Shown here one piece after another: positions 52,566 through 62,694 of a stretch of 64,000 bases of DNA (the first letter of the stretch is position 1; every line of letters starts with the position of its first letter). Under the pieces are notes generated by a model, which worked only from the letters and a program-made list of their open reading frames with translations, ran no database searches and had not been told where the DNA came from. The translations under genes were made by a program, and so were the position numbers. The stretch lies in contig NZ_JAMKMS010000003.1 in the NCBI RefSeq assembly GCF_023634655.1, positions 124,001-188,000 on the forward strand, written 5' to 3'. This stretch comes from Vibrio methylphosphonaticus (GTDB lineage Bacteria > Pseudomonadota > Gammaproteobacteria > Enterobacterales > Vibrionaceae).

Positions 52566-54950
52566 TTAATGAGTAATAGAAAAACTTGCTTTCTTAACGT
52601 TATCTGAAGCCTTTCCTACAAAAACGTCAAACGTGCCCGACTCGTAACCCCAGCTCATGTCTGCGCGATAAAATGCGAGGTCATCGGTTGAGAGAGTAAA
52701 TGAAATAGTTTTACTTTCACCGGCTTCAAAATGAACTTTTTGAAAACCTTTTAGTTCTTTTACTGGGCGAGTAATCGATCCCACATGCTGCCTAGTGTAA
52801 AGCTGAATAACCTCTTCACCAGCAAAGTCACCGGAGTTAGTCACCTTAACGCTTACTTGTAAGTCTTTCTCTGAACTTAAGAAATCCGAACTTAGCTCTA
52901 TATCAGAATAATCAAACTGGCCATAGCTTAAACCATGACCAAATGCGTATAACGGCGTATTCGGTGAATCGTCATAACGCGATGTATAATGCTCTTGTCG
53001 TTGGTCAGGGTTATCAGCTTTATAAGGGCGTCCGGTATTCTTTTCGTTATAGTACATCGGTATTTGACCGACTGAGCGTGGGAATGTCATTGGCAATTTT
53101 CCAGACGGTGAGTAATCACCCGACAACACGTCGGCAATGGCATAGCCACCAGCTGTTCCCGGATACCACGCATGTAAAATAGAATCGACGTTTTCATCTG
53201 CCCATCTTAAATCATTTGGACGCCCACTCATCACAACAAGTACCATCGGCTTACCGAGTTTTTTCAACGCCTTCATTACTTCTTCTTGATTTCCAGGTAA
53301 CGTTAGCTCAACTCGGCTTGACGCTTCACCTGACATACGTTGATCTTCCCCCATCACCATCACTATCACATCAGACTTTTCAGCAGCAGCAATGGCGGCA
53401 TTAAGGTCTGACAGCAACTGTGGATCTTCTTTATGAATACGAGGCACCGTCAACCCTTCTAAAGAATCAAGTTCCTCTTGGGTCGATAGGTACTCGTTGC
53501 TCGCGCCTTTTGCATAGTGAATCTCTATATCATTGCCATAACGACTCTTTAATCCATGAAGTACCGAGACAGGATCGCTTTGACGATCACCTGCTGCGGC
53601 CCAGTTGCCAATCATATCGGCTTTGCTGTCAGCAAGCGGTCCGATCAATGCGATAGAATCGACTTTTGTTGTATTAAGAGGTAATACGTCATTGTCATTT
53701 TTTAACAACACAAACGATTTTCTTGCGACATCTCGAGCGGCTTCAAGGTTTTCAATACTAAGAATTTCTTGAGCAGCTCTTTCTTTGTCGTTGTAACGAT
53801 ATGGGTCTTCAAATAACCCTAGTCGCCATTTCATTTCAAGAATCGAACGAACGGACTTATCGACCGCATGTTCAGACACCTTACCCTCAGCTACCAATGA
53901 CTCTAAATGTTCGATGTAAAGCTGACCAACCATGTCCATATCAGCACCCGCATTGAACGCGATTTCCGCGGCATGTTTATCATCACGAGCATAACCATGT
54001 GGTACCAATTCATTGATAGCGGTGTAGTCGGTAACCACAAACCCTTCAAAACCCCATTGGTTACGTAAAACTTCAGTTAACAGTCGCTTGCTACCTGAAG
54101 CTGGAACACCATTCAGATCATTAAACGCCGTCATAAAAGTACCGACGCCTGCATCTACCATCGCTTTAAAAGGAGGCATCTGGGTCGTCCAAAGCTCATG
54201 CTCAGAAACATCCGTGGAGTGGTAGTCTCGTCCAGCTTGCGATAGTCCATAGCCAACAAAGTGTTTCGCCGTTGCCATAACCGTGTCAGGTTTGCTCAGG
54301 TCATCCCCCTGAAAACCCTGAACACGCGCCACCGCCATTGCAGTTGACAAGAATACATCTTCGCCCGCCGCTTCAGATACTCTACCCCAGCGAGGGTCTC
54401 TGACTAGGTCTGCCATCGGTGCAAATGTCCACATAATCCCATCGGCTGCTGCTTCTTTTGCGGCAAACTGCGCGCTGGTTTTTACTGCATCTAAATCCCA
54501 AGTTGCGGCTTCACCAATAGACTGTGGGAAAATGGTTTTATGACCGTGGATGATGTCATGTCCAACAATAAGAGGAATACCCAAACGAGTATCCTCTACG
54601 GCAATTTTTTGTAAGTGACGACCAAAATCCGCACCATAAGCATTAAAAATGGCACCAACTTGCCCATCTCTAATTTGTTGTTCATACGATTCGTTAATAA
54701 AGGGGCCCGTTGTATTACGAAAACCACTTTGTAGATCAAGCTGACCGATTTTTTCCTTTAGTGTCATCTTGTTTATCAATCCATCAATGAACTTATTCAT
54801 CTCCGGTAAATCATCCTGCCAATGCACCTTAGAGGCTGGGCTCTGTTGTTCGACTTGGATTACATCCTTAAACATCGTAGTACTTGCCACTGCATAGCCT
54901 CCTAACGATAAACTTAGCGCCAAAAATGTCGGCTTGAATATTATTCTCAT
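52566..54950 (-). CDS. Glycoside hydrolase family 3 (BglX-like)
   Basis: This 794-residue protein has a signal peptide ending near GYAVAS. It has a TIM-barrel first domain (IPLIVGHDIIHGHKTIFPQS, AKHFVGYG), the nucleophile Asp308 in GFVVTDY, an alpha/beta-sandwich second domain (VMVMGEDQRMSGEASSR) and a C-terminal fibronectin-III-like domain (VKVTNSGDFAGEEVIQLY). This is the layout of periplasmic beta-glucosidase BglX. It releases terminal sugars from beta-glucosides. It is encoded 58 bp upstream of the sulfatase. Confidence 0.93.
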   Translation of the reverse strand: MRIIFKPTFLALSLSLGGYAVASTTMFKDVIQVEQQSPASKVHWQDDLPEMNKFIDGLINKMTLKEKIGQLDLQSGFRNTTGPFINESYEQQIRDGQVGAIFNAYGADFGRHLQKIAVEDTRLGIPLIVGHDIIHGHKTIFPQSIGEAATWDLDAVKTSAQFAAKEAAADGIMWTFAPMADLVRDPRWGRVSEAAGEDVFLSTAMAVARVQGFQGDDLSKPDTVMATAKHFVGYGLSQAGRDYHSTDVSEHELWTTQMPPFKAMVDAGVGTFMTAFNDLNGVPASGSKRLLTEVLRNQWGFEGFVVTDYTAINELVPHGYARDDKHAAEIAFNAGADMDMVGQLYIEHLESLVAEGKVSEHAVDKSVRSILEMKWRLGLFEDPYRYNDKERAAQEILSIENLEAARDVARKSFVLLKNDNDVLPLNTTKVDSIALIGPLADSKADMIGNWAAAGDRQSDPVSVLHGLKSRYGNDIEIHYAKGASNEYLSTQEELDSLEGLTVPRIHKEDPQLLSDLNAAIAAAEKSDVIVMVMGEDQRMSGEASSRVELTLPGNQEEVMKALKKLGKPMVLVVMSGRPNDLRWADENVDSILHAWYPGTAGGYAIADVLSGDYSPSGKLPMTFPRSVGQIPMYYNEKNTGRPYKADNPDQRQEHYTSRYDDSPNTPLYAFGHGLSYGQFDYSDIELSSDFLSSEKDLQVSVKVTNSGDFAGEEVIQLYTRQHVGSITRPVKELKGFQKVHFEAGESKTISFTLSTDDLAFYRADMSWGYESGTFDVFVGKASDNVKKASFSITH

Positions 54951-55495
54951 AACTTTTCAAATCATCCCAGTAAAATAAACCATTACAACCCCATCGAAAC
55001 TTTTTGAATAGGATTTAAAAAATAAAATACGATAGACATCCAATAAAACTTAATATAGAAAACTTAACAAGCACGTCCCCAAAAAAAACACAAAAATTGA
55101 TGCCACATTAATACTACATTAATAGATAAAAACATGAGATAAGAGAGCTTATAATTCACACGAGTAAGGAATAAACCTGATGGATGAACAACCCACCTTT
55201 CTAGCGTCAACGTTCCAAATAAGTTCGAAGTCGGGAGTTTCTCACTAGAAAAATAGATATTTCGAAATGACTCCCTTGCAACATTATAGTTACGTTTATT
55301 AAACCTATATTTGTTCACCCATAGAATATGACACCGGTTACTATATAATACGTGCAAAGCATATTAACACATGATTACTTTATATTTTTAATCTATTTTT
55401 CACAAATCAAAGTCATATTTAACACGAACACTCCTCGGCAATATGACAGAGGAATGCTTATCAATCTTTATATAACGTAGATTGATTACTAAAAA
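54951..55495. other. AT-rich intergenic region
   Basis: About 545 bp with no supported gene; a 97-codon minus-strand frame has no ribosome site or family signal. It probably contains the promoter of the GH3-sulfatase pair. Confidence 0.55.
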
Positions 55496-56857
55496 TTAGT
55501 CAGGAATAAAGCTAGAATAGACCGACTCCACTATTTGCTGTTGACCGTGAATTTGTAAATAGTTTTTCACATCTTCACGTATAGATTCATGGAAAAACGA
55601 AGCTACAAACATACCTTGATCTAAACCTAGAATACGTTCACTCATATTTCCGTCACTGTCAACTGCATCGAACCAGCCATAGTTTGTTTCGATACGCGAG
55701 TGTGCTTGTTTAACTTTTAGCAAATGCTCAACAGCCCCCGGCTTATCAATGATTGCATACAACGCAGTAGCGTGCGGCGTACCTGTTGTCTCTTGATGGA
55801 CTTGGCTATCCGAAGCTTCTGCCACAGACCTTAAACCAAACGCCAAGTATTTGTTATCAACGGTTGCAGAGGCTGATACAAACGGGATAGGTTTATCAAA
55901 CTGGTTAGCATAGTCTAAGTGAACTTTACTAAAATCGTCCATCATGGTGTAGTCAGGGCTCAATGTTGACTCATCTATCCACAACGCCGGCAACATAGCC
56001 TGAAAATACGAGCCATCCCAGGTCAAAATAGGTTGATAGCCTGCTGGGTGTTTGTTATCAGCATACATCTTCATGCTAGTGAACGCTTCTTCAGGCACAG
56101 CGCCCGCGCCTTCTGCTTCGGTAGCCAGAATTGCCCATAAGGTTCCTAAGCGACTTTCATTGGACTTTCGGTCAATGTAATAAGAAATGTAATCCGCTTC
56201 TGTTACGTTCCAACCAGAACGAAGCCACCCTTTTTCTTTGTCATACAAATCAGACCAACCCAGCTTTTGGGCATCCAATAATGCCTGTGTACGCTCAGCG
56301 ATAACAGCAAGACGAGAGTTTTCATTGTCGTGATAAGCACCAACTAACGCCGCTAATGAGAACGAAAGGTTACCGTTATCAACCGCAGATACCAGTGCTT
56401 TGCTCATTGGCTTCAACTCAGCCCCTTCAACGCTGTATAACCAGTGAAGCAACCCCTTCCATTTCGGTGCGTCCTCTAACGTAGTAAGGAGTTTTTCCAA
56501 TTTTAGTATTGCTTCATTATCGCCGGCGCGTTGCATCTCGACTAACAGATTAATGTATAAGCCAACCGCCGAAATATTGGTAACGGGCCTTTGATCAACA
56601 ACCTTGCAATTACGCACAACTATGAAGTCATAAGGCACCTGAGCTTTTTCCGAGACACCAGCACCATCAAGGAAAAAGTTAAGATTGTTTTGCAGTTCTG
56701 CTTTGAAGTTATTTGGGTAATATTTGCCACTAATATCAATCGAAGAATCAAGAGCTGGGCAACTTTGATCATCTGGATTATATTTTGACTCCGAAGAGTT
56801 ACAACCGATCATAGTAATTGTTGCCAATATTACAATCACAACGTTAGGTATTTTCAT
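55496..56857 (-). CDS. Lipoprotein alpha/alpha-barrel glycosidase-like protein
   Basis: The start at 56857 gives a lipoprotein signal (MKIPNVVIVILATITMIGC) and about 453 residues. It is paralogous to the protein at 57962-59314: both share NFFLDG, PKWKG/PKWNGL, VDNGN, the ESRLG/ESRLA segment, LTWDGSYFQAMLPA, TPDYTM, VSASATVD, GTPHA, GWFDAVD and LDQGMFV. The last blocks recall PF10091/GH144-type glucanases, which have (alpha/alpha)6 barrels, but family membership is uncertain. It is encoded with the porin and the paralog. Confidence 0.7.
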   Translation of the reverse strand: MKIPNVVIVILATITMIGCNSSESKYNPDDQSCPALDSSIDISGKYYPNNFKAELQNNLNFFLDGAGVSEKAQVPYDFIVVRNCKVVDQRPVTNISAVGLYINLLVEMQRAGDNEAILKLEKLLTTLEDAPKWKGLLHWLYSVEGAELKPMSKALVSAVDNGNLSFSLAALVGAYHDNENSRLAVIAERTQALLDAQKLGWSDLYDKEKGWLRSGWNVTEADYISYYIDRKSNESRLGTLWAILATEAEGAGAVPEEAFTSMKMYADNKHPAGYQPILTWDGSYFQAMLPALWIDESTLSPDYTMMDDFSKVHLDYANQFDKPIPFVSASATVDNKYLAFGLRSVAEASDSQVHQETTGTPHATALYAIIDKPGAVEHLLKVKQAHSRIETNYGWFDAVDSDGNMSERILGLDQGMFVASFFHESIREDVKNYLQIHGQQQIVESVYSSFIPD

Positions 56858-56921
56858 AAAGTAAACGTCTCTAAAGAAGAAGTGACACTCTGCCACTTCT
56901 TTGTATTTATTTACCAAAAGG

Positions 56922-57938
56922 TTAGAATGACCAAACTATTCCAGCTTTGGCAAACAGGCCTTTTCTATCACCCCAACCTGATTCACCGTATCGTTTACCG
57001 TCGCGGTACGCAGCATCAAGAAGGAAACTCATCGAGGAGTTGAAAGGAATCTCAGTGTAAATTGCATAGTTATCATATTTATAACCTCCACGGTACTGTC
57101 CTTCCCCCCCCTCGACTTCGCCTTTTTCATATCTTAATTCCAAATAAGCATCGTAAGGAAGGCGAAACTGAACCAGTGGCTTGACCGCTTGCTCTTGGTA
57201 ATTCCAATCATCTTTCACTTCAACATAAAGAACCTTAGCCCCTACGTTCAGCCAATCATTAACGCGATAGACATATAAAGGCTCTGTTTCATAGGCCATA
57301 GCATCATCATGATCTTTGTAAATAGCTTCTAAATCCAAGTGTAAGAAATGTTTCCCATAATTAAAGTTCACCGCAGGTTTAACTGACCACTCAGTCCGGT
57401 CAACTGGAGTATGTGTGTCATCCCATTTATTATAATCAGCTCCGGTTCTCTTTTTATAACCTGCTTGAATTGAATAACTGAACGATTCGTTAACCCAGTG
57501 CCCATAAGTCGGCTTTATTTCAAAGCCCAACTTTGGTGTACCAGTGTAGTCTTTGTTTTCACCGCTAAGTCTTTCTGTTTGTTTCAACACATATCTTACA
57601 GACCAGCGATCACTTAACTGGGTACCTCCATCGGCAAAAATAATAGTTTGGTACACATCTCTTGGGTTGTTTTTGTACGTAAACTCTTCATACTCGAAAC
57701 CAGATAAAAACCTTGTGCGTTTAGGGCCAACACCAGTTACTGATGGTATATAGGTATCACCATAGCTATCACCTACGCCACCAATATTTTGAAGCGAATC
57801 AAGGAATGCTTGCATCTCGGTATTTTCGTACCCTTTTAGCTCGACGTCATCCCACATATTTTGACGTTGCTGTTCTTCCGCCGTTACTGCTGTGGCAAAT
57901 AACAAGCCTGTGGCTACTGTCAATATTGCTTTTCTCAT
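56922..57938 (-). CDS. KdgM/OmpG-like oligosaccharide porin
   Basis: This 338-residue protein has a signal peptide (MRKAILTVATGLLFATAVTA) and a mature part of alternating amphipathic strands ending in AKAGIVWSF, the C-terminal Phe required for outer-membrane barrel assembly. Strand patterns such as YLELRYEKGEVEGGEGQYR and KPTYGHWVNESFSYSIQAGY resemble KdgM/OmpG-type monomeric porins that admit acidic oligosaccharides. Lying between two glycosidase-like genes, it probably imports their products. Confidence 0.75.
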   Translation of the reverse strand: MRKAILTVATGLLFATAVTAEEQQRQNMWDDVELKGYENTEMQAFLDSLQNIGGVGDSYGDTYIPSVTGVGPKRTRFLSGFEYEEFTYKNNPRDVYQTIIFADGGTQLSDRWSVRYVLKQTERLSGENKDYTGTPKLGFEIKPTYGHWVNESFSYSIQAGYKKRTGADYNKWDDTHTPVDRTEWSVKPAVNFNYGKHFLHLDLEAIYKDHDDAMAYETEPLYVYRVNDWLNVGAKVLYVEVKDDWNYQEQAVKPLVQFRLPYDAYLELRYEKGEVEGGEGQYRGGYKYDNYAIYTEIPFNSSMSFLLDAAYRDGKRYGESGWGDRKGLFAKAGIVWSF

Positions 57939-57961
57939 CTAAAATCCCTACTTATATGCTT

Positions 57962-59314
57962 TTATGATTTATTATCAGGCTTGAAACTTTGATACATGTC
58001 TTTGACCATCTCTGCGTGGCCGCGAGCGTCTAGGTAGCGATAAACATCTTCATTGATACTGGTTGCTAGAAATGCCCCTACAAACATACCTTGGTCTAAC
58101 GAAAGGATTTTGGTTGAAATACGCCCTTCAGTATCGACTGCATCAAACCAACCATAAGGAGATACGATTCCTGGATGAGTTTCCTTTAGTTGAGACAAGG
58201 CCTTAACCGCCATGGCAGGGTCAACGATGTAAGACAATGCAAGAGCATGTGGTGTACCTGTCACAGGGTCATTAGCACCATGCATTTCGTTGTTAAAAAG
58301 CACTTTACTTTCAGATAGGAAAGGGACGCCATATGCAGAATAACGATCATCTACTGTCGCAGAGGCCGATACAAGAGGGACATTGTGTTTAGCCGCGTAG
58401 GCCATGTGTCCATATGTCATGTCCTCAATCATGGTATAGTCTGGTGTCAACGCACGTTCATCAAGAAATATTGCTGGCAACATAGCTTGAAAGTAAGAAC
58501 CATCCCAAGTCAGTATTGGATTAAACTCTCTACCGGCGTAATTATACTTTGCAGTGTAGGTCTCCATATTATTAAACGCACTTTGTGGAACAGGCGTGTC
58601 CATATCAGAAGTAATTAGCGCAGCCCAAAGGGGAGCGAGGCGACTTTCATTTGCCTTGCGATCAATATGGTAAGGAATAGCTGCATTTGTGGTTGTTTTC
58701 CAACCGGCACGCAGTAGGTCTCGGGTCGGGTCATAAAGCTTAACCCATCCCTCTTTCGTATTATCAAAAATCGTTTCGATACGTGCAACAATGTCTTGTT
58801 TTGCTGGTTCCGTAGAGTCTATATAAGCACCCGCAACAGCGGCCAATGAAAACATGAAGTTACCGTTATCGACAGCAGGAACGATTTCGTCTTTGTTCAT
58901 TTCTAACTTATCGCCTTCAATTTCATACGGCCAGTAGAATAATCCATTCCACTTTGGTGCCGCTTCCACTGTGTCGAGCACTTCTGCAATGCGTATCAAC
59001 GCATCTTCATTGCCAGCTTTTTCTGCTTCAACAAGGACATTGAGATATAAACCGATTTCAGTCGTATTTACATAGTATTCAGGATACACAACACCATCTT
59101 TTACGAACACCGTGTCATAAGGCACCTTTGCGTCTACATTAACACCGACCCCATCTAAGAAGAAGTTTAGATTTGTTTGCAGGTCTTCTCGAAAGTTTTC
59201 TGGATAGAATTCTTCCCTTAGGTTCAATTCATTTAGGCTAACTTCACTTGCAACTATGTGCCCGCTCAGCAGCAGCATTAATGCCCCAGCAATTTTAGTT
59301 TTATTAATTGTCAT
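57962..59314 (-). CDS. Secreted alpha/alpha-barrel glycosidase-like protein
   Basis: This 450-residue protein has a cleavable signal (MTINKTKIAGALMLLLSGHI, then VASE), unlike its lipoprotein paralog at 55496. The shared blocks lie across the full length and include acidic, aromatic motifs (LTWDGSYFQAML, YGWFDAVDTEG, ILSLDQGMF) expected of a carbohydrate active site. The nearest family I recognise is the glycoamylase/GH144 group, with low certainty. It is the first gene of the leftward unit that includes the porin. Confidence 0.7.
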   Translation of the reverse strand: MTINKTKIAGALMLLLSGHIVASEVSLNELNLREEFYPENFREDLQTNLNFFLDGVGVNVDAKVPYDTVFVKDGVVYPEYYVNTTEIGLYLNVLVEAEKAGNEDALIRIAEVLDTVEAAPKWNGLFYWPYEIEGDKLEMNKDEIVPAVDNGNFMFSLAAVAGAYIDSTEPAKQDIVARIETIFDNTKEGWVKLYDPTRDLLRAGWKTTTNAAIPYHIDRKANESRLAPLWAALITSDMDTPVPQSAFNNMETYTAKYNYAGREFNPILTWDGSYFQAMLPAIFLDERALTPDYTMIEDMTYGHMAYAAKHNVPLVSASATVDDRYSAYGVPFLSESKVLFNNEMHGANDPVTGTPHALALSYIVDPAMAVKALSQLKETHPGIVSPYGWFDAVDTEGRISTKILSLDQGMFVGAFLATSINEDVYRYLDARGHAEMVKDMYQSFKPDNKS

Positions 59315-59687
59315 TTTCTTAGTCCTTAAAGGTGAGGTGTACTTTTAACCCCATGTAAAACGTTTCTACATTCTGGGGGCAAATCTTGCACATCGCAAGG
59401 TACCAACGCCGACAAATGTGACGCGTCTATCGTTATTTTTTTGTTTTTACATAATTTCAACCTGCAGATAAAACAGCCCGCACAAAACAACAACCAAACA
59501 AAAAGTTGAATTAAAACAAGCACTTATATTTAATTACAATTAAATGAATGACAACCATCACAAATGTAATAAGACCTCATACCAATTTAGCCATGATCAT
59601 ATATATTCAATTCACCCGTTTATAGAAACGTTTTTACACTTAACATTCAAAGCTGTTCAAATTTATATGCAGCCAACATCTGGAAAT
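59315..59687. promoter_or_regulatory. Divergent promoter region of polysaccharide genes
   Basis: AT-rich, non-coding DNA lies between the divergent glycosidase-like and lipoprotein genes and should hold both promoters. A short inverted repeat around 59343-59378 (ccccatgtaaaacg, ttctgggggc) is the only visible structure. Confidence 0.5.
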
Positions 59688-60956
59688 ATGGATATGATGA
59701 TTAATAAAACCAAAGCACTATTCGTTAGTGGCTTATCACTCACTGCACTGGCTGGTTGCCTAGACGACCCTTACGTTTACCCCAATGATCAAGTTAAGCC
59801 ACCTGTCGTTACCCCACCAGATTCAATTACTCTTTATGGCAAAGACAGTGATGACCGTTTTAAACTAGCAGTAGTTGATAAAGACAGCATTGAAGCTGAC
59901 GTAGATGCAAATGGTCATGTCTCACAGGGTAACATACGCACTCAACCGATTTCTAATGAAGAGAATGGACCACTGTTAGTCACGATTACTGAAGATGGTC
60001 AAGGTGCTCGCATTCAAAGTACCAGTGTCACAAATGCCGCTGTAGACCTTGATTTTAGTGCTGAGCTTACGGCACTTGAGTTTGATGTGCGTGTACTTGA
60101 TAAGCCAGATACCGCTAATAGCGTTAAACTACATACGCAGTCAGAGTACCAAGTTGATGATGACAAAAATGTTGATATCACAAGTGCACTGATGGCCCTT
60201 TCCAGTATGCCACCGCAAACTATGATGGTTCCTTTTAGCTGTTTTGATGGTCAAGATTTAAATGAAGTGACGACTCCGTTTGCCCTTGCCTCAGACAGTA
60301 ATTTGAAATTTGAAATCAGCAATATTCACCTCACTGAATACGACATTGATCCCGCCGAAAAACCACAAGCGCTGGAGTGTGATAACAAGAGTAATCCTGT
60401 TGACTTACACGAGTGGCGCATCTTTGTACAAGATATCCCGGACAGCTGGGATCCTGCAGGATGGGGCCAAACTATCACTGCCTGGGCAACTGATGGGAAT
60501 ATTCAGCAGGAGTGGCAGCATGACCACATCTACATCACATACGACGGAATCGGTGCTGGTGAAAATGGCGGCCTTGTTCTTGCTGTTACCAACCTTGACA
60601 CCTTAACCGATGATGAGCGTCGCGATATCTCTGCCTTTATCGACGGTGGTCATTTAGAATTTATGCTTAAGGTTGACAGCTACGGCTCACACCCAACCAA
60701 GCGTCTACAGGTACAGATGGAAACTAACTTTGGAAATGGAACACCGCAGTACCTCGATGCGGGCTTCGCTGAAGGCGAATGGAAACAAGTACGAATTCCG
60801 CTCGCGGCGCTGCTTAAAAATGAAGATGGCACATTGAATGTCAATGCGATTCGCAATATTGAAAAACCACTTTCCATTTTGCCTGAATGGGTGGAAAACC
60901 AAGATACACTGGAAGGCATGTGGATCAGAGTTGGCAGCGTTAAACTCGCATTCTAA
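59688..60956 (+). CDS. ExoP-like carbohydrate-binding lipoprotein
   Basis: The start at 59688 has a ggaa ribosome site and gives about 422 residues with lipobox LAGC. After a Pro/Asp linker there are two similar beta-sandwich halves. The first (SITLYGKDSDDRFKLAVVDK, LEFDVRVLD) and second (VQDIPDSWDPAGWG, LEFMLKVDSYGS, QVRIPLAALLKNEDG) resemble the galactose-binding-like domain at the C-terminus of ExoP-type GH3 glucanases. It probably tethers sugar at the membrane for the divergently encoded enzymes. No catalytic domain is seen. Confidence 0.7.
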   Translation: MDMMINKTKALFVSGLSLTALAGCLDDPYVYPNDQVKPPVVTPPDSITLYGKDSDDRFKLAVVDKDSIEADVDANGHVSQGNIRTQPISNEENGPLLVTITEDGQGARIQSTSVTNAAVDLDFSAELTALEFDVRVLDKPDTANSVKLHTQSEYQVDDDKNVDITSALMALSSMPPQTMMVPFSCFDGQDLNEVTTPFALASDSNLKFEISNIHLTEYDIDPAEKPQALECDNKSNPVDLHEWRIFVQDIPDSWDPAGWGQTITAWATDGNIQQEWQHDHIYITYDGIGAGENGGLVLAVTNLDTLTDDERRDISAFIDGGHLEFMLKVDSYGSHPTKRLQVQMETNFGNGTPQYLDAGFAEGEWKQVRIPLAALLKNEDGTLNVNAIRNIEKPLSILPEWVENQDTLEGMWIRVGSVKLAF

Positions 60957-61044
60957 TTGATTTTCATCGAAAAGCTGAGTCCTATATCTAGTCTCAGTCA
61001 GTAGCACAAGCTATTCAGTTGACAATTATTTTACTAATAAAAAT

Positions 61045-61075
61045 CCAAGTGTATTTAATGCACTTGGTTTTTTTT
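61045..61075 (+). terminator. Rho-independent terminator
   Basis: The stem ccaagtg/cacttgg with a 9-nt loop is followed by eight T, ~90 bp after the lipoprotein stop. Confidence 0.85.
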
Positions 61076-61094
61076 ATTCTGTGGATACAGAAAA

Positions 61095-61598
61095 CCACGG
61101 GTTTACCCGTGGATGAATGCCTTTGGAGGCGGTACGATGGCTAAATGCAATACTACACCTCCTCTCACAGTGTCTATTACACGAAATATCACATAGTTTG
61201 GGTGACTAAGTACCGTCGGAAAATCCTGAATCTTGGTATGTGCAGCTACCTACGGAAGGTTATGCCAAAGTTACTGCGAAGTTTACTTGGCGTTGAGATC
61301 GAGACGATAGGCTTTGATGAAGATCATCTGCATATGATAATGCTTATCCCACCGAAATACTGTATTTCAGACGTAATGGGTAAACTAAAAAGCCAATCGT
61401 CGCACCACATGCGAAAAACTTTCAGTTGGCTAAGTAAGGTTTACTGGAAAGAGAACATTGTTTGGTCGCCAGGTTACTTTGTCAGTAGCGTAGGCGTGAA
61501 TGAACGGGTTTGCGAATTATGTTAGGCATCAGAGCGAAAAGGATTCTGGTCAACTCCGCATGGAGTTGTAACAGTAAGTACCCCGTGCATGCACGGGG
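61095..61598 (+). mobile_element. IS200/IS605-family element (tnpA only)
   Basis: The left end carries the hairpin ccacggg-ttta-cccgtgg (61095-61112) and the right end ccccgtgcatgcacgggg (61581-61598), the subterminal structures recognised by Y1 transposases. One transposase gene lies between; no tnpB is present. There are no inverted terminal repeats or target duplication, as normal for this family. Confidence 0.85.
61145..61571 (+). pseudogene. tnpA: Y1 transposase TnpA, frameshifted near its end
   Basis: The reading frame opens SVYYTKYHIVWVTKYRRKIL, has the HUH pair in HLHMIMLIPPKY and reaches YFVSSVGVNERV. It then loses frame at a gggttt run near 61511 and stops at 61525. The alternative frame restores the usual ending NYVRHQSEKDSGQLRMEL and stops at 61571. 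The nucleophile Tyr of Y1 transposases lies in the YVRHQ/YVEYQ helix, which is past the shift, so the present product should be inactive. Confidence 0.82.
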
Positions 61599-61931
61599 GT
61601 ATCTACAGCTGTTCGGCGTTGATGTAATGAACGCTGGCCTTCTTTTTAAGCAATCCAATAATTGTGTTGTTAACACTCACACATCAAAGGCTGCGTCGCC
61701 TAATGCTGCGTCAAGTCTTGAGCGCATGGTTAACCTAGCCTTCAGTAAATGGCCGCGGTCGCTAAGCGCTCGTTACTCGGCACCACTAAACGGCCAAGCT
61801 CTAAGATGCAGTCTTTAGCACGAGGAAAGCTCACAGCGCTTCGACTTTTCGTAAGCGTCTTTAAATCGATTCATTCAATCTTTTCAATAAACGTCGTAAC
61901 CTTTAACTTTGATCGTTAAAGGTACTCGAAA

Positions 61932-62285
61932 ATGTCTCAGCATAGATCTCAACAAGAATGGCTACGTCTTGTGCAGAAGTATTACAATAGTGAGCAGTCT
62001 TCCGCTCAGTTTTGTTTAGAGCACAATCTTCATCCAAAAACGTTTGACAACAACCGTCGTAAACTACACCACTTAGTCAACATGCCTAAAAAACGAGAAG
62101 ATTCACTTTCTGAATTCGTTGTTGTTGAAAAAATAACCAAGCCAAACACCAAAACCGAGCAACAGCCTGCCTCTAAGCTACCCACGGAATTACGCCTTGA
62201 AGCGGGAGCATGCTCTCTTCATATACCTCGTGATGTAACACCTCAGTGGCTCGGCCTTCTATTGAAGGAGCTTGCTGTTGTATGA
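61932..62285 (+). CDS. tnpA: IS66 accessory protein TnpA
   Basis: This 117-residue protein has the N-terminal helix-turn-helix typical of IS66 OrfA (QQEWLRLVQKYYNSEQSSAQ, FCLEHNLHPKTF). The tail has the usual RLEAGACSLHIPRD block. It is needed with TnpB and TnpC for transposition. Its TGA overlaps the tnpB start as ATGA, coupling translation. Confidence 0.92.
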   Translation: MSQHRSQQEWLRLVQKYYNSEQSSAQFCLEHNLHPKTFDNNRRKLHHLVNMPKKREDSLSEFVVVEKITKPNTKTEQQPASKLPTELRLEAGACSLHIPRDVTPQWLGLLLKELAVV

Positions 62286-62638
62286 AAATGTTCCCTGATA
62301 TCTCTGTTATCTATCTTCACAAGGCGCCCGTCGATTTTAGAAAGGGCATTAATGGCTTGAGCTTTATCGTTGAACAGAATATGAACCTTAATCCCTTCTC
62401 CGAAGCGCTATTCGTCTTCTGTAATCGCACGCGGGATAAGCTCAAAGTTCTCTACTGGCAGCGTAATGGCTTTTGCCTCTGGCAAAAGCGACTCGAAAAA
62501 GACAAGTTCGCTTGGCCAAGAAAAATGCCAGGGCAAACACTCTCATTAACGGAAGAGCAGTGGCATTGGTTGCTTGATGGACTCGACATTGAAAAAATGA
62601 AACCCCATCAAGCATTGAATTACCAAAGCCTTAACTAA
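62282..62638 (+). CDS. tnpB: IS66 accessory protein TnpB
   Basis: The ATG at 62282 overlaps the tnpA stop (ATGA), which decides the start over the longer open frame. The 118-residue protein shows the IS66 Orf2 signature: VYLHKAPVDFRKGINGLSFI-like opening, ALFVFCNRTRDKLKVLYWQR, GFCLWQKRLEKDKFAWP. Its exact molecular role in transposition is not known. Confidence 0.94.
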   Translation: MKMFPDISVIYLHKAPVDFRKGINGLSFIVEQNMNLNPFSEALFVFCNRTRDKLKVLYWQRNGFCLWQKRLEKDKFAWPRKMPGQTLSLTEEQWHWLLDGLDIEKMKPHQALNYQSLN

Positions 62639-62694
62639 ATTAAAAAAAATATTGCGTATAAGGAACTTTCGCGTAACTCTGCGATCTTCCTTAT

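Noticed and set aside
55064..55357. Minus-strand 97-codon gene
   Set aside because: It has no ribosome site, no family signal and AT-rich low-complexity content; probably a chance frame.
61620..61850. Integron attC-like site
   Set aside because: Several short inverted segments were seen, but no paired core sites or integron gene cassette structure.
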